Counted from the first letter of the stretch, positions 1 to 6,559 are shown. The stretch is DNA of 9,838 nucleotides from UBA10906 sp049296695 (GCA_049296695.1 JBAQSX010000030.1:1-9838); one strand, 5' to 3'. Made by a program: numbers and translations. The notes: generated from the letters alone by a model not told the origin.

Positions 1-33
1 TTCATATTCAGTTAGTTATTAAAAATATTTGCA

Positions 34-138
34 ATTGTAAGGGCGAATTCATTCGCCTCTGTACAAATGCGAATGAATTCGCCCTTACAATACCGTGTTA
101 ACAACCTTGTGTAACTAACTCATTTTGAAAACCCTGTA
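34..138 (-). repeat. Dispersed palindromic repeat, copy A
   Basis: The core is a perfect 23-bp inverted repeat, arms 34-56 and 69-91, around a 12-nt loop. The arms contain the motif gggcgaattcattcgc. A 47-bp flank (92-138) continues the homology. Its reverse complement matches copy B at 7751-7850 with roughly ten mismatches and one 4-nt gap, so this copy is in the opposite orientation. It codes for nothing visible. The form is that of a non-autonomous, MITE- or REP-like dispersed element. It could also form a hairpin in RNA, but no T-run follows either arm, so a terminator role is unlikely. Confidence 0.85.
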
Positions 139-367
139 ACCATAAAAAACCTAATTCAGACACAAATAAGCAAAGTAGTTACTAATACCCAAGTTATTAC
201 TAGCAATTATTAAAATTAATTATTCCCATTGAAATCATAAATAAAATTTGACTATCGTCGACTAAATCGTATTCTATAGTTATTAACCATAAATAATACA
301 TAATGAACAGCGCGTAAAACTTAATTTAAACTAAGCTAAAGCAATACTTTAGTTAGGAAGGAATATC
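139..367. other. AT-rich upstream region without a gene
   Basis: About 230 bp between repeat copy A and the first gene. It is very AT-rich, and I see no open frame of useful length and no RNA gene. It holds the putative promoter at 248-275 and the ribosome binding site of the first gene. Short dyads such as gtcgac near 257-262 are present, but none is strong enough to call an operator. Confidence 0.6.
248..275 (+). promoter_or_regulatory. Possible sigma-70 promoter of the START/LOV operon
   Basis: A -35-like TTGACT (248-253) is followed after 16 bp by a -10-like TATTCT (270-275). The match is moderate (5/6 and 4/6 to consensus). The transcript would start about 85 nt before the first gene. 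In such AT-rich DNA chance matches are common, so this is a candidate only. Confidence 0.35.
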
Positions 368-850
368 ATGCAAATCAAGTTTCCATTTGATTCAACAAAA
401 CCCGTCACAGGGCAGGCTAGCGTTGAAATTAACAAAACGATAGATGAGGTTTTTACTTATATAGGAGAGAATTTTTTTGATAATTACCCTAAATGGGCCG
501 TTGAAGTGGTTGAATTTGAACCTTTAACAGGTAAAGAGGTTTTTATTGGCGCGCAAGCTAAACAAATTCGCAAAGATAATGGTGCAAAAGTCGAATCTGT
601 ATTTGAAATTACTGATTATGAGCCACAATCAAAATTAATATTTCAAGGACTTGCCGCGCCTTATAAACACAGTTATTTATTAGAAAGCAATCAAGAAAAA
701 CACCCCACCCGTTTAATATTTCGTTTTGAATTATTAGAACTGGATGTATTTATGCGTCCCTTTGAAAAATTAATACGCTCTGCCATTGAAGACGGCGCGG
801 AAAATACCGTAGAAAACATCAAAAATTTAATGACGCTTGAATGCGCTTAA
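368..850 (+). CDS. SRPBCC (START-like) family protein, polyketide cyclase/dehydrase type
   Basis: A 160-residue soluble protein with the pattern of a small helix-grip fold. An early strand (residues 16-22) is followed by a helix (TIDEVFTYIGE, 24-34), a run of alternating strands through about 124, and a long C-terminal helix (about 126-155) that would close a hydrophobic cavity. There is no signal peptide or membrane segment. Family members bind or modify hydrophobic ligands such as lipids, polyketides or aromatic compounds; the ligand here cannot be read from sequence. The ATG is preceded by a strong Shine-Dalgarno sequence AGGAAGGA (355-362). The LOV gene starts 24 nt after the stop with its own binding site, so the two are probably co-transcribed. 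The call rests on fold pattern and length rather than a diagnostic motif. Confidence 0.75.
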   Translation: MQIKFPFDSTKPVTGQASVEINKTIDEVFTYIGENFFDNYPKWAVEVVEFEPLTGKEVFIGAQAKQIRKDNGAKVESVFEITDYEPQSKLIFQGLAAPYKHSYLLESNQEKHPTRLIFRFELLELDVFMRPFEKLIRSAIEDGAENTVENIKNLMTLECA

Positions 851-874
851 AATAATAACATCAGGAGTTGCACT

Positions 875-1333
875 ATGCCTTTTATTGTACAAAAAGATAG
901 CGGTATTATTCCGCAAGTATTATCGGCTATTTTAGATGAATGCGTGAATGGCGTTACTTTAGCCGATCCCGATTTAGAAGACGCGCCGATTATTTATGCT
1001 AATAAAGCCTTTGAAAAATTAACAGGTTATAGCCAAGAGGATATTATTGGTCATAATTGCCGTTTTCTGCAAGGCGAAGATAAAAATCAAGAAGCGCGTT
1101 ATCAAATTCGTGAGGCTTTAGATAAACATGAAGCCATTGAAGTCACCTTGCGTAATTATAGAAAAGACGGTGAGTTATTTTACAATCATTTAAAAATAGT
1201 ACCGCTTTTAGATAGTAAACAGCGGGTACTTTATTATTTGGGGGTGCAGTATGATATAACCCATCAAATTGATGCTAAAAATGAAATAAAAACCTTAACT
1301 GAGTTATTAAATGCAATGCCCAGCAATTTATAA
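875..1333 (+). CDS. Short LOV (PAS) blue-light photoreceptor
   Basis: A 152-residue single-domain protein made of one LOV domain with short N- and C-terminal helices and no effector. The flavin motif GHNCRFLQG lies at residues 59-67. Its Cys62 is in the position that forms the covalent FMN C4a adduct under blue light. Other conserved FMN contacts are present: Asn94 in RNYRKDG, Asn104 in FYNHL, and Gln125 in LGVQYDIT. The overall plan matches the short LOV proteins of Pseudomonas putida, whose C-terminal helix mediates dimer changes; residues about 128-148 here would form that helix. AGGAG (863-867) sits 7 nt before the ATG. The partner is not visible. The adjacent START-like protein is the closest candidate because the two genes are 24 nt apart. 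Photoactivity is inferred from the intact residues. Confidence 0.93.
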   Translation: MPFIVQKDSGIIPQVLSAILDECVNGVTLADPDLEDAPIIYANKAFEKLTGYSQEDIIGHNCRFLQGEDKNQEARYQIREALDKHEAIEVTLRNYRKDGELFYNHLKIVPLLDSKQRVLYYLGVQYDITHQIDAKNEIKTLTELLNAMPSNL

Positions 1334-1341
1334 AAAACACT

Positions 1342-1362
1342 AGGGTAGCCAATAGCTACCCT
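1342..1362 (+). terminator. Hairpin after the LOV gene, possible weak terminator
   Basis: An 8-bp perfect stem (agggtagc at 1342-1349 with gctaccct at 1355-1362) and a 5-nt loop, 9 nt past the LOV stop codon. What follows is gtaattatt rather than a clean T-run, so termination would be partial at best. It may instead protect the 3' end of the START-LOV message or reduce read-through into the hydroxylase gene. Confidence 0.45.
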
Positions 1363-1389
1363 GTAATTATTAACTAGGTTGAGTTGGTT

Positions 1390-2211
1390 ATGAATACAGT
1401 AGCACAAAATAGCGGTTTAGTTTTTAACGAGGTTTTATTTGCATTGGCAATGCTGGCTTTTGTGTTATTGCTAGTGCTTGAAAAATTAAAACCTTATCGC
1501 CATTTTCCAGCAAAAATTTATAAAGAATCTTTTGTTACTAATACTACCGCTTTTTTAGTGAATAATGTCATCTTAACCATTATAAAAGCCTCGTCTTTAT
1601 TTTTAGTGGCACAGCAATTTGCGTCTTTTGGTTTATTAAGTGCTATGCCTGAGGGGATTTTAAAATGGTTATTGGCTTTTGCTTTTTTTGATTTAGCCAT
1701 TTACGCATGGCATTTTGCTAGTCATAAATACGAATGTTTATGGCGATTTCATAAAGTGCATCACAGCGACAAAAGTTTTAATGTCTCCACAGGTTTTCGT
1801 TTTCATGTGTTCGATTTATTATTAGAAATTGTTTATAAATGTATTTTTGTGGTAGTCATTGGGGTCAATGCTTATTTAGTCTTATCGATTGAAATTGTCG
1901 AATTATTCTTTATATTTTTTCATCACGCTAATATCTACGTTCCAAAAGAACAGACGATTTCACAGTTTATTATTACCCCGTCATTACATCGGGTGCATCA
2001 TTCCACTTTACGCAAAGAACACGACAGTAATTACGGTATTGTCTTGGCTTTTTGGGATAAATTATTCAATACCCGCAAAGAACTTGTTCCCGAAAATATT
2101 GGTTTAGATTTAATTGGTGCGGAGAATTTTATTCAATTATTTTCTTTAGCCTTTATTACTGAACGCAAATTAATGAAATTATTTAGCTGGATTCCTAAAG
2201 GAAAAAAATAA
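1390..2211 (+). CDS. Fatty acid hydroxylase / sterol desaturase family membrane protein
   Basis: A 273-residue integral membrane di-iron enzyme. It has the histidine boxes of the superfamily: HxxxH (H108, H112), HxxHH (H121, H124, H125), HH (H178, H179) and HxxHH (H200, H203, H204). These would bind the two irons for oxygen-dependent hydroxylation or desaturation of a lipid. Hydrophobic segments lie near residues 12-31, 51-75, 90-110 and 150-178. The substrate cannot be assigned; members act on sterols, fatty acids, carotenoids and ether lipids. An in-frame TTG lies 6 nt upstream at 1384. I prefer ATG 1390 because the purine-rich AGG/GAG stretch at 1376-1383 is then at a usable distance. The gene sits between the LOV gene and msrP with gaps of 56 and 69 nt, so it could share their transcript. 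Confidence 0.88.
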   Translation: MNTVAQNSGLVFNEVLFALAMLAFVLLLVLEKLKPYRHFPAKIYKESFVTNTTAFLVNNVILTIIKASSLFLVAQQFASFGLLSAMPEGILKWLLAFAFFDLAIYAWHFASHKYECLWRFHKVHHSDKSFNVSTGFRFHVFDLLLEIVYKCIFVVVIGVNAYLVLSIEIVELFFIFFHHANIYVPKEQTISQFIITPSLHRVHHSTLRKEHDSNYGIVLAFWDKLFNTRKELVPENIGLDLIGAENFIQLFSLAFITERKLMKLFSWIPKGKK

Positions 2212-2254
2212 GGAGGTCAAGCTTTGCTTGACCGTCAGGCAAAGCCTGACCTCC
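2212..2254. repeat. Palindromic repeat with two alternative folds, between hydroxylase gene and msrP
   Basis: Starts at the base after the hydroxylase stop codon. Outer arms 2212-2227 and 2239-2254 pair over 16 bp with one mismatch. The same bases can instead form two adjacent small hairpins: ggtcaagc/gcttgacc (2215-2222 with 2226-2233, loop ttt) and gtcaggc/gcctgac (2234-2240 with 2244-2250, loop aaa). This resembles a REP-type element. No T-run follows, so it is not a classical terminator. The msrP binding site (AAGGA) begins 13 nt after it. Confidence 0.75.
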
Positions 2255-2280
2255 AAAACTACGCTATAAGGAATTAAATA

Positions 2281-3198
2281 ATGATTATTAAAACTAAAAA
2301 AGAAATCCCCAGTAGTGAAATTACTGATTACACAGTATTTAAACAACGCCGTGAAATTATTAAAGGCTTAATGGCTTTAACGGGGGCGAGTATTCTGCCT
2401 ACAAGCTTGGCTAATACTGAACAAACTAATCAAATCACAGCGACACCTGCTAAATTAATTAAAAACTATACTAATTATTATGAATTTACTTTAAATAAAG
2501 AAGATTCTACCCAATTAGCGCAAGCCTTAAAAATAGAACCGTGGTCGGTAGAAATTAGCGGTGAAGTTGAAAAACCCGCGCTTTATCATTTAGAAGATTT
2601 ATTAGCCAAACAAATTATTCAACAACGCTTATATCGGTTTCGTTGTGTAGAAGCGTGGTCTATGGTGGTGCCTTGGCAGGGTTTTGTCTTGGCTGAGTTA
2701 TTAAAACAAGTAAAGCCTTTATCAACGGCTAAATTCGTTAAATTCACTTCCGTTTATCAACCTGATACTATGCCTAATCAAAAAAATAATGTCATGTTGC
2801 AATGGCCTTATACTGAAAGTTTACGCCTCGATGAGGCTATGCACCCTTTAACTTTATTAGCCACTGGCATGTATGATGAAACCTTACCAAAACAAAATGG
2901 CGCGCCTTTGCGTTTAATTGTGCCGTGGAAATACGGTTTTAAAAGTATTAAAGCCATTGTTAAAATCGAGTTATTAAAAAATCCACCTTTGACTACTTGG
3001 AATCAATTAGCACCGACTGAATACGGCTTTTATGCTAATGTGAATCCCGATGTTGCCCATCCGCGTTGGAGTCAAAATAGTGAGCGATTATTAGGTAGTG
3101 GTTTTTTTACGCCCCGCAGACAAACTGAGTTATTCAATGGTTATGGTGAACAAGTGGCATCATTATATAGTAATATGGATTTACGGCATTTTTTCTAA
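2281..3198 (+). CDS. msrP: Periplasmic protein-methionine-sulfoxide reductase, catalytic subunit MsrP
   Basis: A 305-residue molybdopterin enzyme of the sulfite oxidase fold (YedY) that reduces methionine sulfoxide in periplasmic proteins. The N-terminus carries a twin-arginine signal: RREIIKG at residues 23-29, then a hydrophobic stretch (30-40) ending near SLA (42-44), consistent with export of the folded cofactor-loaded protein. The molybdenum ligand is Cys122 in RFRCVEAWSMVVPWQGF, a nearly invariant motif of the family. Further family motifs are PWKYGFKSIK (215-224) and the C-terminal DLRHFF. Length is close to that of the E. coli protein. AAGGA (2268-2272) is 8 nt before the ATG. The stop overlaps the msrQ start by one base (TAATG), implying translational coupling with its electron donor. 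Confidence 0.96.
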   Translation: MIIKTKKEIPSSEITDYTVFKQRREIIKGLMALTGASILPTSLANTEQTNQITATPAKLIKNYTNYYEFTLNKEDSTQLAQALKIEPWSVEISGEVEKPALYHLEDLLAKQIIQQRLYRFRCVEAWSMVVPWQGFVLAELLKQVKPLSTAKFVKFTSVYQPDTMPNQKNNVMLQWPYTESLRLDEAMHPLTLLATGMYDETLPKQNGAPLRLIVPWKYGFKSIKAIVKIELLKNPPLTTWNQLAPTEYGFYANVNPDVAHPRWSQNSERLLGSGFFTPRRQTELFNGYGEQVASLYSNMDLRHFF

Positions 3199-3824
3199 TG
3201 ATAGCGCGTATTAATAAATTATGGCTGTTAATTATTATTTGTTTAATACCTTTATGTACTTTATTTATTGATATAGCCTTTGAACGTTTAGGTTCAAATC
3301 CTATTCAAGAACTGCATATTCGTTTAGGTGATTGGACATTGCGTCTATTATGGTTGACTTTATTAATAACGCCTTTGCAAACGATTACCCAATGGCGCGG
3401 CATGGCGATTTATCGACAAGTATTTGGGCTATACAGTTTTTTTTATGCCAGTTTGCATGTTTTAGTTTATGTAACTTTGGATAATGATTTAGAATGGCAT
3501 TTAATGCTTATTGATATAGTGCAAAGCCCTTATGTTTGGTTTGGGGTTATTGCTTATAGTATTATTTTAGCTTTGGGATTAACCTCGTCTAAATATGCTA
3601 AGAAACGTTTAGGTAAAAATTGGAAACGTTTACATCGTTTAATTTATTTTGCCGCGATTGCGGGAATGATTCATTATTTTTGGCAACTCAAAGGTAATTT
3701 AGCCGAACCGTTATTTTATTTAGTGACTATTATTTTATTATTGGGTTTTCGGGTATTAGTGTGGCTTAAAAAACGTCAATTTGCTAAATGGATGATTCCT
3801 AAATCTCGGGAATTACAAGAATAA
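3198..3824 (+). CDS. msrQ: Haem-binding membrane subunit MsrQ
   Basis: A 208-residue inner-membrane cytochrome b of the ferric reductase-like family that passes electrons to MsrP. About six membrane segments are visible, near residues 8-28, 46-63, 76-95, 110-129, 146-164 and 170-190. Histidines in the expected haem positions are His87 (SLHVLVYV), His146 (KRLHRLIYF) and His159 (GMIHYFW). A GLTSSKYAKKRLGKNWKRLH stretch precedes the fifth segment, as in other MsrQ proteins. The ATG overlaps the msrP stop by one base, with no separate strong binding site, so translation is probably coupled. No hprR/hprS-like two-component genes, which control msrPQ in E. coli, are present in this window. Confidence 0.94.
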   Translation: MIARINKLWLLIIICLIPLCTLFIDIAFERLGSNPIQELHIRLGDWTLRLLWLTLLITPLQTITQWRGMAIYRQVFGLYSFFYASLHVLVYVTLDNDLEWHLMLIDIVQSPYVWFGVIAYSIILALGLTSSKYAKKRLGKNWKRLHRLIYFAAIAGMIHYFWQLKGNLAEPLFYLVTIILLLGFRVLVWLKKRQFAKWMIPKSRELQE

Positions 3825-3886
3825 TATTATTATTAGTTCGCTCCCTACAAATCGTGCCTAATCTCAGATAAATAATTCCAGTATAG

Positions 3887-3907
3887 AGACGTTGCACCGC
3901 AACGTCT
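3887..3907. terminator. Perfect short hairpin after msrQ
   Basis: A 9-bp perfect stem (agacgttgc at 3887-3895 and gcaacgtct at 3899-3907) with loop acc, 62 nt past the msrQ stop. On the plus strand it is followed only by ttaaaa, so the U-run is weak. It could act as a terminator at this convergent junction, or be a member of a dispersed hairpin family. Confidence 0.5.
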
Positions 3908-3914
3908 TTAAAAC

Positions 3915-3977
3915 AAACTAATACAGTATTTTTTTAGAGCATTACACTCATTTTGAATAAAAATACTGCATTAGTTT
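3915..3977. terminator. Long AT-rich inverted repeat between convergent genes, possible bidirectional terminator
   Basis: Arms 3915-3933 and 3959-3977 pair over 19 bp with a single mismatch, around a 25-nt spacer. On the plus strand the right arm runs into a short T-run (3974-3978), and on the minus strand the exit is also T-rich. The position between convergent msrQ and the DUF4166 gene suits a bidirectional terminator. The long spacer is unusual for one, so a small inserted palindromic element is the alternative. Confidence 0.45.
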
Positions 3978-3984
3978 TTAAACG

Positions 3985-4572
3985 CTAATGATTATCCATA
4001 TAATGAAATTCCCCGCAATAACTATAAGTCTCGCCCCATAAAGGATGCTCAATTTTAAAATCCAAATAAAAACTATTTTCTGATAAAGCATGTTCAGTAA
4101 TTATGGCTGTACCTAATAACAAATAATCAGCAATAATAATACTAAATTTTCCGCACTGCCAATAATGACCTAAACTGCGATACACTAAATCACCATTGAT
4201 AACATTTACCGCTAAACGCAAGCCAAAACCAAAACCGATTAGCTCTTTTACTTCATGGTCTGCAATATAAAGCATTTGTGAATTAAAATAATCGCTGTTT
4301 CCGTCAATATAATCGACTCTACGTTGCCAATAAAGTAATTCATTATGACCAGCCATTTTTTTTACTTGCGTATTAACGCCATTACCGCGCCATAATACCA
4401 AACCGCCAAATAAATGAATAATCCATATTAGTGGAAATAACAAAACTGGATAACGGATATTCATTTTTCCTTCGAGTAAACTTATTTGCCCGTCTGTTAA
4501 TTGATAATGCCGTTGAATAGCAATAGGTAATTGCCGCCACTGTTCACCTAAAACACGTTGCATAAATAACAT
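3985..4572 (-). CDS. DUF4166 domain-containing protein
   Basis: A 195-residue protein of a family without known function. The C-terminal EHPLWGETYSYCGEF is the recognisable family-like end. One hydrophobic stretch lies near residues 43-61, so it may touch or enter the membrane. I place the start at ATG 4572 rather than the in-frame ATG 4584. The upstream DUF2269 gene stops with TAA at 4577-4575, and a GGAG (complement of 4579-4582) lies 6 nt before ATG 4572. With ATG 4584 that binding site would lie inside the coding region. The gene thus follows its neighbour after 2 nt and ends a three-gene unit. DUF4166 is often found fused or adjacent to SDR/DoxX proteins, which fits the context. Role unknown. 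Confidence 0.72.
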   Translation of the reverse strand: MLFMQRVLGEQWRQLPIAIQRHYQLTDGQISLLEGKMNIRYPVLLFPLIWIIHLFGGLVLWRGNGVNTQVKKMAGHNELLYWQRRVDYIDGNSDYFNSQMLYIADHEVKELIGFGFGLRLAVNVINGDLVYRSLGHYWQCGKFSIIIADYLLLGTAIITEHALSENSFYLDFKIEHPLWGETYSYCGEFHYMDNH

Positions 4573-4574
4573 GA

Positions 4575-5048
4575 TTAACTCCATAAACTATGATGAAAAA
4601 CCATTAAAGTGGTAATTATTATCATGCCAAAAAATGCAGGCACGCCTAAAATTAACCACACTTTAGTATAATGCCGATAAATACTGGGTAATAGTTGATT
4701 ATTCATTAAGGCTAAATTGGCAATATCGCGCATTCGCACTTGTAATATTAAAACGGGTAGCCAACATAAACCTGTAATGACATATAAAATCAGCGACCAA
4801 TTCAACCAAGATGCACTTAAAGGCAAAGATAATTGCTGAGCTAATAAAAATCCTGTTACGGGTTGAATAATAACGGTGGGGGTTGTGAACCATAAATCCG
4901 CTAAAACTACATGACGACTAGTCATTGCAATTGTGGCAAGATTACCGCTTTTATCTGCCATGATTTTATAAAATACCGTACCCAATCCTAGACCGAATAA
5001 TATAATCGCACTGAGAATATGAATTAATTTAAAACTTAAATACATCAT
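4575..5048 (-). CDS. DUF2269-like four-helix membrane protein
   Basis: A 157-residue integral membrane protein with four predicted helices, near residues 5-26, 50-70, 82-104 and 128-150. The first helix carries FKLIHILSAIILFGLGLG, the family-like opening with a conserved histidine (His9). The second carries TTPTVIIQPVTGFLLA. Function is unknown; by analogy with other small membrane proteins having histidine in the first helix, haem or metal binding is conceivable but unproven. The start ATG overlaps the SDR stop as ATGA, and AGGAG (complement of 5056-5060) lies 7 nt before it. A second ATG follows immediately at 5045. The stop lies 2 nt before the DUF4166 start, so all three genes are translationally coupled. 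Confidence 0.78.
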   Translation of the reverse strand: MMYLSFKLIHILSAIILFGLGLGTVFYKIMADKSGNLATIAMTSRHVVLADLWFTTPTVIIQPVTGFLLAQQLSLPLSASWLNWSLILYVITGLCWLPVLILQVRMRDIANLALMNNQLLPSIYRHYTKVWLILGVPAFFGMIIITTLMVFHHSLWS

Positions 5049-6334
5049 GACTTTTCTCCTAATAATTGTTTATAGATTATAAGACATAATAAAAACGGGA
5101 TGTTTTTTATAATCGGCGCGAACGGATGCCATAAAAATTCAGGTAAATAATAACTCAGTACAAGGCTATAACACAGCACGATATAAAATTGCCAGCGCAA
5201 TAACGCCCTTAAACGATACCGCCATAAAGTTGCCACGCCTAAACTAATATCCATTAATGCCAAAGTATATAAACTAATCGGTGCAAATACCCCAGTAATA
5301 CCTAAAGCCGCTAATAATTGATAACTTAATTGATGTGGATAAAAGAATAATGAAGTCAATCCGCTCCACAGCCAAACAAAAGCAATAACAAAACCTAATA
5401 ACGGTTTAAAAAAATACAATTGTGTATAGTAATACTCAGCAGTAGTAAGCGGTTGTTCAAATAATTGTTGCGTAATGGCAAGTGGCGGACGGTTTAATAA
5501 TAGTGTCAACGCGCTCACATCAGCGCAATTACTGCGGTTAAGCATGGCAATACTGTCTTTTGATAAAATCGGTTCTGCTAAAAAACCACTAAAATAGCTA
5601 AAAAAATTCATGGTCTTTTGGCTTATGTTAATATAAATCGCGCTTTTTTTGGTAAATCTCGCTCTTAATTGTTGTAATAACTCGCTATAACTAATAGCGT
5701 TTAAACCGACTAAAGCAATAATTTGTTTGGCGGCTTGTTCGTGATTGAGACATTGACAAATAGCGGTAATTACATCGCTAATATGAATAGGTTGTAATTG
5801 TTGTTTGCCGCCATTGGGTAATAATTGAATAGGTAAAGCCGCTAAAGCTTGTAAAAATGCAGTGCTTGGTGCGCCGTCACCATAAATAATTGATGGTTGT
5901 AAAATAAACCAATTTAAAGGCAGGCTTTGTAAAAATTCATCAGCGGCGCGTTTGCTTTGATGATAAGCCGATTGCGCCTCAGCATCCGCGCCTAAAGCAG
6001 AAATTTGAATAATTTTATTAATATGGCAATGTTCAGCGGCTTTAAATAAAGCAATAGGGGCGTTAGTGTGTAATTGTTGAAAACAATTATTTTTTATTTC
6101 AGCAATAATGCCAACACAATTAATAATGACATCAATATTATTAAGATATGCTAAGCATTGCACATAATCATTAATTACGTTGAAATCAATGCTAACTGTT
6201 GTTAATTGTGGATGTTTGATGATTAGGTTTTCAGGTTGTCTGCAACAGGCAATAACGCGATGCCCTCTGGCTAATAATTCTGGCAATAAATGATAAGCAA
6301 TAAAGCCTGTTGCCCCTGTGAGTAAAATATTCAT
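5045..6334 (-). CDS. SDR/NAD(P)-binding epimerase-like domain fused to DoxX-like membrane domain
   Basis: A 429-residue two-domain protein. Residues 1 to about 300 form an atypical short-chain dehydrogenase, with the nucleotide-binding TGATGFIA at 6-13 and the catalytic-type YHQSK (Tyr124, Lys128) preceded by ISALGA (111-116). ILQPSIIYGDG (144-154) is the usual stretch after the active site. Residues about 308-425 carry four or five hydrophobic helices typical of a DoxX-like domain (near 310-330, 337-358, 360-372, 380-397, 408-422). The architecture predicts a membrane-tethered NAD(P)-dependent oxidoreductase with its soluble domain in the cytoplasm. The substrate is unknown; quinone- or lipid-linked compounds are plausible. 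AGGAA (complement of 6341-6345) is 6 nt upstream of the ATG. It is the first gene of a coupled unit with DUF2269 and DUF4166 proteins. Confidence 0.85.
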   Translation of the reverse strand: MNILLTGATGFIAYHLLPELLARGHRVIACCRQPENLIIKHPQLTTVSIDFNVINDYVQCLAYLNNIDVIINCVGIIAEIKNNCFQQLHTNAPIALFKAAEHCHINKIIQISALGADAEAQSAYHQSKRAADEFLQSLPLNWFILQPSIIYGDGAPSTAFLQALAALPIQLLPNGGKQQLQPIHISDVITAICQCLNHEQAAKQIIALVGLNAISYSELLQQLRARFTKKSAIYINISQKTMNFFSYFSGFLAEPILSKDSIAMLNRSNCADVSALTLLLNRPPLAITQQLFEQPLTTAEYYYTQLYFFKPLLGFVIAFVWLWSGLTSLFFYPHQLSYQLLAALGITGVFAPISLYTLALMDISLGVATLWRYRLRALLRWQFYIVLCYSLVLSYYLPEFLWHPFAPIIKNIPFLLCLIIYKQLLGEKS

Positions 6335-6442
6335 GTCTATTTCCTAGTAGGCTAATTAAATAGTTTTAGTTATGAAACGCTACCTAGGATATATAATGTT
6401 GAATATAATAACTTCCTGTTTTATAAAAAAGGAATAAAAAAA
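6335..6442. other. Probable 5' region of the SDR-DoxX operon
   Basis: About 108 bp of AT-rich DNA between the SDR start codon and the structured element. It would contain any promoter private to the three-gene unit. Several TATAAT-like strings occur on the minus strand (around 6391-6420), but none has a convincing -35 partner, so I do not call a specific promoter. A short cctagg palindrome lies near 6383-6388. Confidence 0.35.
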
Positions 6443-6558
6443 CGGTAGTACTTCAAAAGAGTAGCTTTTAATAAAACGCTCTTTTAGCTGGAGTTCAAAC
6501 CTAGGTTTGAACTCCGATTGTTTAATATTCACTAGCCTGCTTTTTTGATGCACTACCG
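6443..6558. repeat. MITE-like element with terminal inverted repeats and a nested palindrome
   Basis: The 18-bp ends at 6443-6460 and 6541-6558 are inverted copies of each other, both starting cggtagt, with about four mismatches. Inside are a 7-bp stem (aaaagag 6455-6461 with ctctttt 6479-6485) and a perfect 26-bp palindrome (6490-6515, half-site ggagttcaaacct centred on cctagg). There is no coding capacity. The right end lies 1 nt past the AraC stop codon. No clear target-site duplication is visible. The layout suggests a small non-autonomous element, or a processing/terminator structure between the regulator and the SDR gene. Confidence 0.55.
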
Positions 6559-6559
6559 A

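Noticed and set aside
34..91. Copy A hairpin as an intrinsic terminator
   Set aside because: Neither arm is followed by a T-run, and the homology with copy B extends far beyond the stem, so it is a repeat element.
875..1333. LOV protein as a truncated histidine kinase or diguanylate cyclase
   Set aside because: The gene ends cleanly after the C-terminal helix, with a hairpin and a new gene following; there are no remnants of a kinase or GGDEF domain downstream.
1384..1392. TTG start for the hydroxylase at 1384
   Set aside because: ATG at 1390 is 6 nt downstream and better spaced from the purine-rich stretch at 1376-1383.
1518..1700. 60-residue minus-strand frame
   Set aside because: It lies inside the hydroxylase gene on the opposite strand, is lysine-rich from AT-rich DNA, and has no family signal.
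1889..2107. 72-residue plus-strand frame
   Set aside because: Out-of-frame shadow within the hydroxylase gene, whose histidine boxes prove the real frame.
4699..4893. 64-residue minus-strand frame
   Set aside because: Shadow inside the DUF2269 gene, which has coherent membrane helices and a proper binding site.
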